This document shows, piece after piece, positions 17,199 to 26,049 of a stretch of DNA of 64,000 nt; position 1 is the first letter of the stretch; each line of letters begins with the position of its first letter. Location of the stretch: contig NZ_JAFBDZ010000002.1 in assembly GCF_016908495.1 (NCBI RefSeq), positions 310,001-374,000 on the forward strand. Direction: 5' to 3'. Position numbers and translations under genes: made by a program. The stretch is from Rossellomorea pakistanensis. GTDB taxonomy: Bacteria; Bacillota; Bacilli; Bacillales; Bacillaceae_B. Below the pieces are notes generated by a model. That model had not been told where the DNA came from. It was given only the letters and a program-made list of their open reading frames with translations, and ran no database searches.

Positions 17199-18857
17199 TT
17201 ACCAGCTTCTAAATTTCATTGGTGGTTCATAAAGACCTTCCGACCAATCCACCAGGTCTGCTACATTTTTTGCAGCTAAGAGTGACCGTTTTGCGTCTGT
17301 ACGGCGAATTCCTAAGTCTTCCGGCAAGGCAATTAGCCCTTCTTTTCTCAATTTGTCTGACCGTTTTACATCGTGTTTGAGACCAATAGGTGTTACGCCA
17401 GCGATGGCTTCAATAGCTCGTTTGCGTTCTTCTATGCTAGTTGCTTTATACAAGTAAGCAATTCCTTCTTCTGTTACAACATGTGTGACATCCTCTCCAT
17501 ATATCATGATTGGGGTCGTTGCCAAACCTGTATCATTCTTAACATCCAGCGCATCCAAGGATTCAACAAACACTGGTTTATTGCCTGTCTGGAAGGTTTC
17601 CGCTACTTGAACAACCAATTTCCTTCCCCGTGCAAGTGGATCATCATGGGTCATCATATTTAACCAGGCTGGAGTAGAGTGGCGTCTTCCACCGGGGTCA
17701 TGTCCCATATTAGGTGCCCCTCCAAATCCTGCGAGTCTGCCACTTGTGACAGTGGAGGAATTTCCCATTCGATCAATTTGTAGAGTAGAACCAACAAATA
17801 AATCAACTGCATATTGTCCAGCAAGTTGGCATAGTGTCCGGTTGGAGCGCAGACTGCCATCGCGACCGGTAAAAAATACATCCCTGCGAGACTCGACATA
17901 TTTCTCCATCCCCACTTCTCCGCCGAAGCAATGAACACTTTCTACCCATCCACTTTCAATGGCAGGGATTAAGGTTGGATGGGGGTTCAGAGCCCAATGT
18001 TTACAAATTTTCCCTTTCAAACCGAGTGATTCCCCATATGTAGGAAGCAATAGCTCAATAGCTGCGGTATTATAACCGATTCCATGATTTAAGGACTGTA
18101 CTTCATGTCTTTCATAAATGCCGCGGATCATCATCATGGCTTGAAGCACTTGAATATCCGTAATGTGCCTTGGATCTCTTGTAAAAAGAGGTTCTAATTG
18201 GTACGGTTTATCCGCAACCACAACATAATCAATCCATGACCCAGGTATATCAACCCGTGGAAGCTCGTCTGTTAATTCGTTCACTTGAGCAATCACAATA
18301 CCATCACGAAACGCTGCTGCTTCCACAAGTGTTGGAGTCTCTTCTGTATTGGCGCCAGTATATAGATTCCCAGCACTGTCTGCTTTGTCTGCTGCCACTA
18401 AGGCAATAGAAGGGATTAAATCAATGAACAACCGACCGTACAACTCCACATACGTATGGATCTCACCCATTGTTAGTTTTCCATCTTCAAGCATTTGTGC
18501 CATTCGGAGACTCTGGGGACCTGCATATGAAAAGTCGATTTTCTTGGCTATTCCTAATTCAAAGAGGTCTAAATGTTCCGGACGTGAGATACTGGATATA
18601 ATCATGTGCAAATCATATAACTTCTTTGGGTTTGTTTGAGACAAAGCTTCCGAAAGAAATGCTGCCTGTTTTTGATTATTTCCTTCTAAGACAACACGAT
18701 CACCCGGCGTTATCAGATTTTCCAGAGCCTCTACGATTCTATTAGTTGGAATAATGTTATCTCTAGTGATGTCTTTCATTTGCGCTATTCGTTTCTCTTT
18801 TGCCTCTAATCGGGTCTTCCATGAACGTTTCTGAACTCCTGCATGTATGGATCCCAT
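17199..18857 (-). CDS. mdcA: Malonate decarboxylase alpha subunit (acetyl-S-ACP:malonate ACP transferase)
   Basis: Swaps acetate for malonate on the ACP thioester, the first half-reaction of the cycle. The 552-residue protein is a CoA-transferase-type enzyme close to MdcA throughout: LEGNNQKQAAFLSEALS near residue 60, the central SLNHGIGYNTAAIELLLP, GGAPNMGHDPGGRRHSTPA and GEDVTHVVTEEGIAYLY. An upstream in-frame ATG at 18875 has no well-placed ribosome site; the ATG at 18857 follows GGGGTTAGG. It is preceded by mdcH (37-base gap). Confidence 0.94.
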   Translation of the reverse strand: MGSIHAGVQKRSWKTRLEAKEKRIAQMKDITRDNIIPTNRIVEALENLITPGDRVVLEGNNQKQAAFLSEALSQTNPKKLYDLHMIISSISRPEHLDLFELGIAKKIDFSYAGPQSLRMAQMLEDGKLTMGEIHTYVELYGRLFIDLIPSIALVAADKADSAGNLYTGANTEETPTLVEAAAFRDGIVIAQVNELTDELPRVDIPGSWIDYVVVADKPYQLEPLFTRDPRHITDIQVLQAMMMIRGIYERHEVQSLNHGIGYNTAAIELLLPTYGESLGLKGKICKHWALNPHPTLIPAIESGWVESVHCFGGEVGMEKYVESRRDVFFTGRDGSLRSNRTLCQLAGQYAVDLFVGSTLQIDRMGNSSTVTSGRLAGFGGAPNMGHDPGGRRHSTPAWLNMMTHDDPLARGRKLVVQVAETFQTGNKPVFVESLDALDVKNDTGLATTPIMIYGEDVTHVVTEEGIAYLYKATSIEERKRAIEAIAGVTPIGLKHDVKRSDKLRKEGLIALPEDLGIRRTDAKRSLLAAKNVADLVDWSEGLYEPPMKFRSW

Positions 18858-18894
18858 TATCCTAACCCCTTTCATGTATGAGTAATCATTCCTT

Positions 18895-19827
18895 TTATCT
18901 CTGTTCGAAAAAACGTTGCGCTAAAACTGACGTATTCTCTAATCCATCTTCTTCAACTGAAACCGCTCTAGCTTGAGGAAAAGCCTTCCTTGCTAATTTG
19001 GTAAGGACGTTACCGGGGTTCATTTCAATAAACAGCCTTGTTCCATGTTCATAAAGTAAAGAAGTGGCGTCATGCCACTTAACAGGATGAGAAAGGCTGA
19101 ATGCTAGATCATCCCGAATGTCACCAGACGATCTCAATAGACGGGCTGTCCGGTTACATGAGTATGGTATAACTGGGTGTTGAAAATGAACTTTTCTTAG
19201 AGCTTCATACAAGACAGCCGAAACAGATTGAAGTAACGGGGAATGGGAGGGAACCTTTACATTAAGGAGATCCGCTCTTTTAGCACCATTTTCCTTTGCG
19301 TAGTGAAGGGTCTTTTTGATTCCTATAATTGAGCCTGAAACGGTTGTTTGGCAAGGTGAATTTAAGTTTGCCACGTAAACGGAACTATCTTTGGTGGAAT
19401 AGGTAGCTATTATTTTTTTAATTTCCTTTTCACTTAATCCCGTAATCACACCCATTCCATAACTAGAAGGGTAGGCTTTCTCCATCAGTTCTCCTCTTAA
19501 TTTCACTAGTTTTAGTGCATCAGGAAATCCAATAACTTTAGCTGTTACTGCTGCACTAAAAGCTCCTACAGAATGACCCGCAACAAAATCCGGGGTTATT
19601 CCTTCCGATTCCAGTAGCTTAGAAACCGCTACGGAGGAAACCAACAAGGATAGCTGAACGGAGAGGGTAGAAGTCAAAGCCTCCCGTGAATCCAAATTAA
19701 ATACACTTTCATTCAATAGAATACTAGCTTGTTGGATGACTTCATCAACAACAGGGTGTTTAGGTAAATAATGCAGCATGTCCTCTTTTTGTGAACCTTG
19801 TCCTGGAAATAAAAAAGCCAGCTTCAT
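18895..19827 (-). CDS. mdcH: Malonyl-CoA:acyl carrier protein transacylase of the malonate decarboxylase system
   Basis: Loads the decarboxylase ACP from malonyl-CoA to start or repair the cycle. It begins MKLAFLFPGQGSQ, has the acyltransferase nucleophile in AGHSVGAFSAAV (Ser86) and the downstream His region PSHSPLLQ, all features of the FabD/MdcH fold. 310 residues. The ATG at 19827 is chosen because AAAGGATG overlaps an earlier ATG and is correctly spaced for this one. Operon position between gntR and mdcA, rather than a fatty-acid cluster, supports MdcH over FabD. Confidence 0.9.
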   Translation of the reverse strand: MKLAFLFPGQGSQKEDMLHYLPKHPVVDEVIQQASILLNESVFNLDSREALTSTLSVQLSLLVSSVAVSKLLESEGITPDFVAGHSVGAFSAAVTAKVIGFPDALKLVKLRGELMEKAYPSSYGMGVITGLSEKEIKKIIATYSTKDSSVYVANLNSPCQTTVSGSIIGIKKTLHYAKENGAKRADLLNVKVPSHSPLLQSVSAVLYEALRKVHFQHPVIPYSCNRTARLLRSSGDIRDDLAFSLSHPVKWHDATSLLYEHGTRLFIEMNPGNVLTKLARKAFPQARAVSVEEDGLENTSVLAQRFFEQR

Positions 19828-19870
19828 CAATATCATCCTTTTTCAAGTCTTTATTGCTCATTTTTTAACG

Positions 19871-20521
19871 TTAATAGTCCAACTTTCTTTTAATACTAGT
19901 AATAACGTCTTCATTATGTTGTTTTAAGACTGTAGCTGCTTCCTCTAATTTTTTATTTTTTAATAAGTCGATAATTAACTCATGTTCTTTAATAGACTTT
20001 TCTATATTTCCTTCAGTAGTGAAAGACAAGGTTTGAATTCTAAATAAAGGTAAACCAAGACGGGAATACATATTTTTAATCGTTTCACTTTTACTCATTT
20101 CAATCATGCACATGTGGAAGGAATGATTTAGTTGGGTATAATGATGAAGATCCGTATAGTTTTTCATCTCTTGCAGGGATTGGCACATTTTATGAAGAAC
20201 TTCTTCGTTAACCCCGTTTCGTTGGATACGTTCCATGGCCATTGATTCAAACATTACTCTGATTTCAAGAAGGTCGTAGATTTCATTCTTGGTATAATCT
20301 TTTACAATCGCCCCTTTTCTCGGGATTCTTTCCACAAGTCCTTCAATGGCAAGAAGATAGATAGCTTCTCTAACTGGGGCGCGACTGGTTCCGAATTCAT
20401 CTGCATAACTGTGTTCAATTAGTTTTTCACCAGGAGCAAGTTCTCCTTTGATTATTTGATCAGTAATATGTTCCGCTATATGATTGGATAATGCATTATT
20501 AGTAAGTTTCAACGAGTTCAT
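19871..20521 (-). CDS. GntR/FCD family repressor of the malonate regulon
   Basis: Ligand-responsive transcription factor of 216 residues. Residues about 10-75 are the GntR winged helix (GELAPGEKLIEHSYADEFG, then VREAIYLLAIEGLVERIPRKG); residues 90-215 are the helical FCD domain that usually binds a metal-assisted carboxylate. Homologues MdcY (Acinetobacter) and MatR (Rhizobium) repress malonate genes and respond to malonate. It is the first gene of the operon, and the inverted repeat TGTCGA-CTG-TCGATT lies over its probable transcription start, implying autoregulation. The same repeat near the Nramp gene and before the M20 gene suggests one regulon. The ligand is inferred from context. Confidence 0.88.
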   Translation of the reverse strand: MNSLKLTNNALSNHIAEHITDQIIKGELAPGEKLIEHSYADEFGTSRAPVREAIYLLAIEGLVERIPRKGAIVKDYTKNEIYDLLEIRVMFESMAMERIQRNGVNEEVLHKMCQSLQEMKNYTDLHHYTQLNHSFHMCMIEMSKSETIKNMYSRLGLPLFRIQTLSFTTEGNIEKSIKEHELIIDLLKNKKLEEAATVLKQHNEDVITSIKRKLDY

Positions 20522-20548
20522 TATTTTTTCTCCTTTTAAAAAACATAT

Positions 20549-20594
20549 TGTCGACTGTCGATTTAATTGTATACCTTGTTGTTGAATTATTCAA
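20549..20594 (-). promoter_or_regulatory. Promoter and operator (site O4) of the gntR-mdc operon
   Basis: On the minus strand TTGAAT (20594-20589), a 17-base spacer and TACAAT (20571-20566) form a vegetative promoter. TGTCGA-CTG-TCGATT on the plus strand (20549-20563) lies just downstream of the -10 box, over the start point. This is the position expected for a repressor site. Confidence 0.7.
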
Positions 20595-20883
20595 TATTTT
20601 AAGAAAATTTAAATGCGACTTTTTTATTTTAATACTTAGGAAGAACTATGAATAGTTTGCTGGTGAGAGAAGTGTTTAAAAAAGAAGCGGGGGTTATGAT
20701 ATGACACACTAACCACTACCGGAAAAGTTTTGCTAGAGTGTCTTATTCATCTTTCTCTTTATAAACAAGCGATGATGTAAATAAGTAGAGTAATTACCAT
20801 AACCCTTCATCCAGCCGCCAATATGCTATAATCAAAACTATCAATTAAGAAAATTAAGACAAAGAATGGAAAGATGATCATAC

Positions 20884-22188
20884 ATGTATAAAATCGGAGT
20901 TGTGGGTCCTAGAGCCTCCGTCGAGCGGATGATTTCTATGGCTGAAGGATTTGGTGAAGAAGTGGAGTTTATTCCTTATCCTTATGCGGAGTTTCAAGAG
21001 ACTCGTCAAATAGTTTCGCAGCATGACCATGAGGTGAATGTCTGGCTCTTTTCTGGTAAGCTTCCCTATCTGATTGCCAAGGGTGTGTTAGATTCAGATG
21101 AACATCTGGTCTATACCCAGCACACGGAGGCGAGTCTTTATAAGTGCTTTTTGCAATTAGCTTTTTACCAGGGGAGCTTTGTGGATGACGTGAGTCTTGA
21201 TGAGTTGGCCAGTAATGAACTGAAAGAGACGATGGACCAGTTAGATTTTCAAGTAGGAAAAGTATATGTAGAAACCTATAATGTCGATACGTATGCCGAT
21301 GATTTGTTTCATTTCCATTTTGATTTGTGGAACAGAGGCAAGACAAAAGGGGCGATTACTTGCTTTGAGGGGGTTTATCAAAAATTAAAAACCGCCGGGG
21401 TTCCGGTTTATTGGTATACCCCCAGCCAATTAGAAATCCGTCAGACGCTTCGGGTTCTGGCGGAAAAGGTGAGAACCTTTTATTTTAAAGATACTCAAAT
21501 CGGCGTCACCATTATCGACATCGAATCCTTTGATAAAATTAAGCAAAAGGCGAAAAGGCCATATGATCTTCAGTATTTAGAATTGGATTTGAAAAAGACA
21601 TTGATAAGACTTTGTGATACGTTAGATGGCTCTTTAATGGAAAAAGGGAATGGTCGTTATGTTATTTTTAGCACAAGAGGTGCGATCGAGCGGGGAATCG
21701 GATTGGTGAAGGAAGCTGTGGAGCAAATCGCCCTTCATTCGGAAACTCCCGTCGCAGCCGGTATTGGATATGGAGAAACGGTGTTTTCTGCAGAGGTGAA
21801 TGCATTAAGGGCCATTCAACATGCTAAAGAAAAATCAGGCGGGGAGATCATCATCGTTCAAGAGGATGGAACGGTCGTTGAATCAGCAGGGGACGAAGAA
21901 GAGTTGGTCTACTCGAACCACATGAACGACGAGGAAGTTCTCAATCGACTTAAAAAAGCAAATGTAAGCTTTAAGGCATATAATAAAATGATTGCCTTGG
22001 TTAAAACAAGGGGATGGACGAGCTTTACTACTGGGGATCTTGCTGCTCACCTCGGGCTGGAAGAACGAAATACCCGCAGGATTGTGGCTTCATTAAGTGA
22101 GGTTGGCTTATTGAAGTATATTGGCGAAAAGTCCTTATCGTCACGAGGTCGACCAAGTAAAATGTATCGATTAGGTTATCCAATATAA
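20884..22188 (+). CDS. Transcriptional regulator: sensor domain, degenerate cyclase-like domain and winged helix (paralogue 1)
   Basis: 434 residues in three parts. Residues 1-190 (MYKIGVVGPRASVERMI; NVWLFSGKLPYLIAKG) resemble a PrpR-N-type sensor. Residues about 205-330 (DTQIGVTIIDIESFDK, EKGNGRYVIFSTRG, PVAAGIGYGETVFSAEVNA) follow the layout of a GGDEF/nucleotide-cyclase domain but lack its catalytic residues. Residues 360-434 are a winged helix (FTTGDLAAHLGLEERNTRR) ending RGRPSKMYRLGYP. A paralogue lies at 36138. It precedes a transporter/lyase operon whose upstream DNA carries TTAAGG-N8-CCTTAA, a palindrome repeated at the paralogue's operon, so it probably controls the genes at 22422-25307. 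The ribosome site is weak. Family name unknown to me; DNA binding confident, ligand not. Confidence 0.7.
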   Translation: MYKIGVVGPRASVERMISMAEGFGEEVEFIPYPYAEFQETRQIVSQHDHEVNVWLFSGKLPYLIAKGVLDSDEHLVYTQHTEASLYKCFLQLAFYQGSFVDDVSLDELASNELKETMDQLDFQVGKVYVETYNVDTYADDLFHFHFDLWNRGKTKGAITCFEGVYQKLKTAGVPVYWYTPSQLEIRQTLRVLAEKVRTFYFKDTQIGVTIIDIESFDKIKQKAKRPYDLQYLELDLKKTLIRLCDTLDGSLMEKGNGRYVIFSTRGAIERGIGLVKEAVEQIALHSETPVAAGIGYGETVFSAEVNALRAIQHAKEKSGGEIIIVQEDGTVVESAGDEEELVYSNHMNDEEVLNRLKKANVSFKAYNKMIALVKTRGWTSFTTGDLAAHLGLEERNTRRIVASLSEVGLLKYIGEKSLSSRGRPSKMYRLGYPI

Positions 22189-22199
22189 TCCATAAACGA

Positions 22200-22243
22200 A
22201 AAGCATCATCGCAGGTGGCGGTGATGCTTTCATTATTTTTTTA
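22200..22243 (+). terminator. Terminator of regulator 1
   Basis: AAAGCATCATCGC (22200-22212) pairs with GCGGTGATGCTTT (22218-22230), five-base loop, T-rich tail. Confidence 0.85.
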
Positions 22244-22251
22244 AAAATTGT

Positions 22252-22299
22252 TTGAAAAAAGAGAATTGTTTAAATATAATTAAGGGTAATTATCCTTAA
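22252..22299 (+). promoter_or_regulatory. Promoter plus palindromic operator TTAAGG-N8-CCTTAA (site S1)
   Basis: TTGAAA (22252-22257), 17 bases, TATAAT (22275-22280). The palindrome TTAAGG-GTAATTAT-CCTTAA (22280-22299) begins at the end of the -10 box. The same arms and spacer length recur at 37665, upstream of the operon next to the paralogous regulator. Confidence 0.65.
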
Positions 22300-22421
22300 T
22301 GAACCCGAATAGTAGGGGTGATGGTTATTTATTCGCTTTATCACTAATCATGGGGAGGGTTTATGTTTAAAGGGTGTAAGTCATCATTTTTAAGAAGAAT
22401 ATGCTAAAAGGGGTGTAGTGT

Positions 22422-23957
22422 ATGGATCATATGGGGGTGCTGTCTTTAATTCCTCCTATCATTGCCATTGTGATGGCGCTTTGTACAAGGAATGTCATTA
22501 TTTCATTATTTCTAGGTTTATTTTCAGGTATTTTAATTTTGTCGCATTATAATCCATTAGACTCAGTGAAAACGGTGATTGGCGATTATTTCTTTGTCCA
22601 AATCACGGATAGCTATAACGCAGGAATTTTAGTGTTGTTAGTATTTATCGGAGGTTTTGTAGCCCTTTTGGAAAAATCGGGGGGAGCAGCTGCTTTTGCG
22701 TCTAAGATTGCAAGTGTCATCAAGAACAGGGTTCAGACTCAACTGGCCGCCTGGCTAGGTGGAATAGCGATTTTTTTCTCTGAGCTTGGTACACCACTAA
22801 TTATTGGTCCCGTATTCGAACCGATTTTTGACAAAGCTAAGGTATCAAGGGAAAAGTTGGCTTGGATTATTGACTCAACGGCTTCACCTGTTTCTGTTAT
22901 GATTCCTTTTATTGGCTGGGGTGTGTATATAATCGGACTCATCAATACAGAGTACGGTCGTTTGGATATAACGGAATCAGGATGGGATACGTTTATCCAT
23001 TCCATTCCTTATTATATTTATCCAGTTTTGGCTGTCCTAATCGTTCCTTTAATCGTGATCACGAAGCTCGACTTTGGACCAATGGCAAAAGCGGAAAGAC
23101 GTATTAGGGAAACAGGGCAAATCTATTGGCCTGATTCTAAACCAATGCGTAAATCGGAAGCGTTCAAGGAAATCAAGGAGACAAGTAGTAAGCCGATTCT
23201 AGTTTGGCTTCCCATTCTAGTGCTAATCGTCACCATTGTCGGTTTGTTAATTCCACTTGGATTTCCATTTAAAAAAATTGATGGAAATGATTTTCGGGTG
23301 GCTTTAACGACAGCGTATTTATTTGCAGGGTTGTCCATCATTATTTTAATGACTCTATACAAAGTGAAGAAAATAGCTGAGGCGTTTGAAATTTATTTTT
23401 CCGGTATGAAAAGAATGATGGATATTCTCATTATATTGGTCCTTGCATGGTCGCTTGGAACAGCCCTCGACAAGATGGGGACAGCGAAATATATTGTTCA
23501 AATAATGGACGGGAATATTCCTTTATTCCTGATCCCAGCGATTATATTTGTCGTAGGTGCTTGTATGTCATTTGCTAGCGGAACTTCCTGGGGAACGTTT
23601 GCGATTATGCTCCCTTTAGCGATTCCTTTAGCTTTCCATCTAGATGTATCCATGTACGCCTGCATTGGGGCGGTTATTTCAGGAGGGATTTTTGGTGATC
23701 ATTGTTCACCCATCTCTGATACAACGATTTTATCTTCAACCGGTGCTGGCTCTGATCATAAAGATCATAATAAAACGCAGGTTCCCTATGCATTATTTAA
23801 TGGGGCCATCACCATCATTGCCTTAGTAGTTGGAGGGTTAGTGGGTTACGAATCGGCTATATTTATCGCGGTGATCCTAATGGTTATCGGAGTTATTCTT
23901 TTCGCCAAAATCTACAATCGAAGGACTCCATTATATGATAAAAACCATTCAGCTTAA
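22422..23957 (+). CDS. NhaC-type Na+/H+ antiporter family transporter
   Basis: 511-residue membrane protein of the NhaC family with about twelve segments. Motifs include IAIFFSELGTPLIIGPVF, IDSTASPVSVMIPFIGWG and the pseudo-repeated GGIFGDHCSPISDTTILSS typical of NhaC. Members exchange Na+ and H+, and some couple to organic acids or amino acids (malate/lactate, arginine). Its place before a lyase and behind a dedicated regulator argues for uptake of the lyase substrate rather than pH homeostasis; that is inference. AAGGGG precedes the ATG. It is followed 30 bases later by the ArgH-like gene. Confidence 0.85.
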   Translation: MDHMGVLSLIPPIIAIVMALCTRNVIISLFLGLFSGILILSHYNPLDSVKTVIGDYFFVQITDSYNAGILVLLVFIGGFVALLEKSGGAAAFASKIASVIKNRVQTQLAAWLGGIAIFFSELGTPLIIGPVFEPIFDKAKVSREKLAWIIDSTASPVSVMIPFIGWGVYIIGLINTEYGRLDITESGWDTFIHSIPYYIYPVLAVLIVPLIVITKLDFGPMAKAERRIRETGQIYWPDSKPMRKSEAFKEIKETSSKPILVWLPILVLIVTIVGLLIPLGFPFKKIDGNDFRVALTTAYLFAGLSIIILMTLYKVKKIAEAFEIYFSGMKRMMDILIILVLAWSLGTALDKMGTAKYIVQIMDGNIPLFLIPAIIFVVGACMSFASGTSWGTFAIMLPLAIPLAFHLDVSMYACIGAVISGGIFGDHCSPISDTTILSSTGAGSDHKDHNKTQVPYALFNGAITIIALVVGGLVGYESAIFIAVILMVIGVILFAKIYNRRTPLYDKNHSA

Positions 23958-23987
23958 AGTATATTTGTTTAGAGGGGGATTATAGTT

Positions 23988-25307
23988 GTGAAGCTTTGGG
24001 GCGGGCGTTTTCGAAAGGAAGAAAATAAATTAATGGAGAGCTTTAACAGCTCATTAGCTATTGATAAAAGATTAGTCTATGAAGACATAACGGGTAGTCT
24101 TGCCCATATTAAAATGCTGGTGGGGAGTGAAATTCTTACTGAAACGGAAGGGAATAAAATCAGTGAAGGATTACATTCGATTTTATCCGATATTGAAAAT
24201 GAAGATCTGTTAATAGACGGTGATTATGAAGATATTCATAGTTTTGTAGAGGCAAATTTGATTGAGATAATCGGCGAAACTGGGAAGAAACTTCATACGG
24301 CAAGAAGTAGAAATGATCAAGTGGCTGTAGATATGCGCTTATATGCGAAGAAAAAATCGGCTGAAGTGGTGGAAGCCATTGAATTCCTTCAGAATAGTTT
24401 AAAAATGAAAGCAGATGAAAATCCGGTTATGATGCCGGGGTATACCCATTTACAAAGAGCTCAAGTGGTTACGTTCAAGCATCATCTGATGGCCTATTAT
24501 GAAATGGTTGATCGCGATAAAAGACGAATCAAGAACGCTATGTCGATATTGGATGAAAGTCCACTTGGCTGCGGAGCTTTAGCTGGTACAACCCATACGA
24601 TTAATCGAGGTATGACTGCTAAAGCATTGGACTTTGAAAAACCAGTTAACAACCTCTTAGATGGAGTCAGTGATCGCGATTATTTACTGGAATTAATGTC
24701 GTGCTTTTCCATCATCATGATGCATCTTAGCAGGCTGAGTGAAGAGCTTATTCTCTGGAGCAGTCAAGAGTTTAACTTTATCGAAATCGATGATGCTTAT
24801 TCTACCGGCAGCAGCATCATGCCTCAAAAGAGAAACCCAGATTCTGCAGAATTAATCAGAGGAAAAACCGGCCGTGTATACGGTTCATTAATTTCGTTAT
24901 TAACGACGATGAAAGGTTTGCCATTAGCTTATAACAAAGATATGCAAGAAGACAAAGAACCGTTTTTTGATTCATTGGATACGACATTGTCTTGCCTGGA
25001 AATGATGTCCGAAATCATTGCTACCTTGAAAGTGAACAAAGGAAACATGAAAAAGGCCGTAAAAAAAGGATTTTTAAATGCAACAGACTTAGCCGATTAT
25101 CTTGTGAAAAAAGGCGTACCATTTAGGGATGCACATGGCGTAGTCGGCGAAATCGTCATTTATTGTGAGGACAATGAAAAAGGGATAGAGGATTTATCGT
25201 TAGAAGAATTAACGTCTTTTAGTGCGGTTATTGATGAAGATATTTATGAGTATATTGATTACCAAAATAGCTTGAATAGGGGTATTAAAAAATTGTTGGT
25301 AACGTAA
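23988..25307 (+). CDS. Argininosuccinate lyase-like enzyme (fumarase/aspartase superfamily)
   Basis: Cleaves a C-N bond of an N-substituted aspartate to give fumarate. It begins KLWGGRF and contains HTARSRNDQVAVDMRLY, the signature GSSIMPQKRNPDSAELI around residue 275 and PGYTHLQRAQ, all as in ArgH. At 439 residues it is slightly shorter than biosynthetic ArgH (about 460). There is no argG beside it; instead it forms an operon with a transporter and a regulator, so a catabolic role on argininosuccinate or another aminocarboxylate (EDDS lyase is a relative) is plausible. GTG start after GAGGGGG. A terminator follows at 25337. Superfamily secure, substrate open. Confidence 0.82.
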   Translation: MKLWGGRFRKEENKLMESFNSSLAIDKRLVYEDITGSLAHIKMLVGSEILTETEGNKISEGLHSILSDIENEDLLIDGDYEDIHSFVEANLIEIIGETGKKLHTARSRNDQVAVDMRLYAKKKSAEVVEAIEFLQNSLKMKADENPVMMPGYTHLQRAQVVTFKHHLMAYYEMVDRDKRRIKNAMSILDESPLGCGALAGTTHTINRGMTAKALDFEKPVNNLLDGVSDRDYLLELMSCFSIIMMHLSRLSEELILWSSQEFNFIEIDDAYSTGSSIMPQKRNPDSAELIRGKTGRVYGSLISLLTTMKGLPLAYNKDMQEDKEPFFDSLDTTLSCLEMMSEIIATLKVNKGNMKKAVKKGFLNATDLADYLVKKGVPFRDAHGVVGEIVIYCEDNEKGIEDLSLEELTSFSAVIDEDIYEYIDYQNSLNRGIKKLLVT

Positions 25308-25336
25308 TTTTTTTAGTCTGTTAATAATTTCTTTAG

Positions 25337-25373
25337 AAAAGACTCATCACCTCTTTTTGATGGGTCTTTTTCC
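25337..25373 (+). terminator. Terminator of the NhaC/ArgH-like operon
   Basis: AAAAGACTCATCA (25337-25349) pairs with TGATGGGTCTTTT (25358-25370), with T at the end. Confidence 0.85.
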
Positions 25374-25502
25374 TTTGTTTGTCTCTTTTACGATTCATAC
25401 GGAATTACAGTCATTTACTATAGCAACATTCTTAATTTACTTATCTCGATGATTACTACTTTTTAGTATTCTAAAAAAACTATGTAGATGTGGTTCAACT
25501 GA

Positions 25503-25697
25503 GTGACTTTATCTACAAGTTATCTGCTTTCAAGTGTTAAGACCATTCACGATCAACCCAGCAAAAGGATTATCGCAGAAAATGGATATGCCGACCTTGT
25601 TTTGCTGGACGAAAAGCTAAATGTCCGTGATGTATGGGCAAGTGGAATTCGGTTTGTGAAGGATTATGAAGTGATTAATAAAGGGATGTTTGAATAA
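25503..25697 (+). pseudogene. C-terminal remnant of an isoaspartyl dipeptidase (IadA-like amidohydrolase)
   Basis: The frame reads KRIIAENGYADLVLLDEKL, then NVRDVWASGIRFVKDYEVI and NKGMFE, the final beta-sandwich strands of beta-aspartyl peptidase (usual ending V-KGTFE). The rest of the gene, including the metal site, is missing and there is no ribosome site. Such an enzyme would have fitted the aspartate-conjugate theme of the preceding operon, so the fragment may be a lost part of that locus. Confidence 0.6.
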
Positions 25698-26049
25698 GGG
25701 CTTTGAAAAGGAGGTGATTTAAAGATAGAGGGGAAGTCGAATAAGTCGATTTTTCGGCTATTGGATGCCCTATTACTTGTTAATGAAAACTGCTATGTCA
25801 ACATTCTTGAATTTCAGTTTTTCATGCTTTTCGGACAGCCCCTTTCTGATCAACCTATAAAATCAATACTATCTAAGGTGGTTAGCTACCGCTCGAATTT
25901 TGTCGAAGGTTGTTAGGTTAATAGAACAGTTGTTCAAGTTAAAATAGAGGTGCAACTGAATATTGTGAGGGTGGTTGGTTGTCAGTCTTCTTTCTGTTAA
26001 GGAGCAGGGGTAACAAACATTTTTTACACTCAAAACCAATCCTAAAAGT

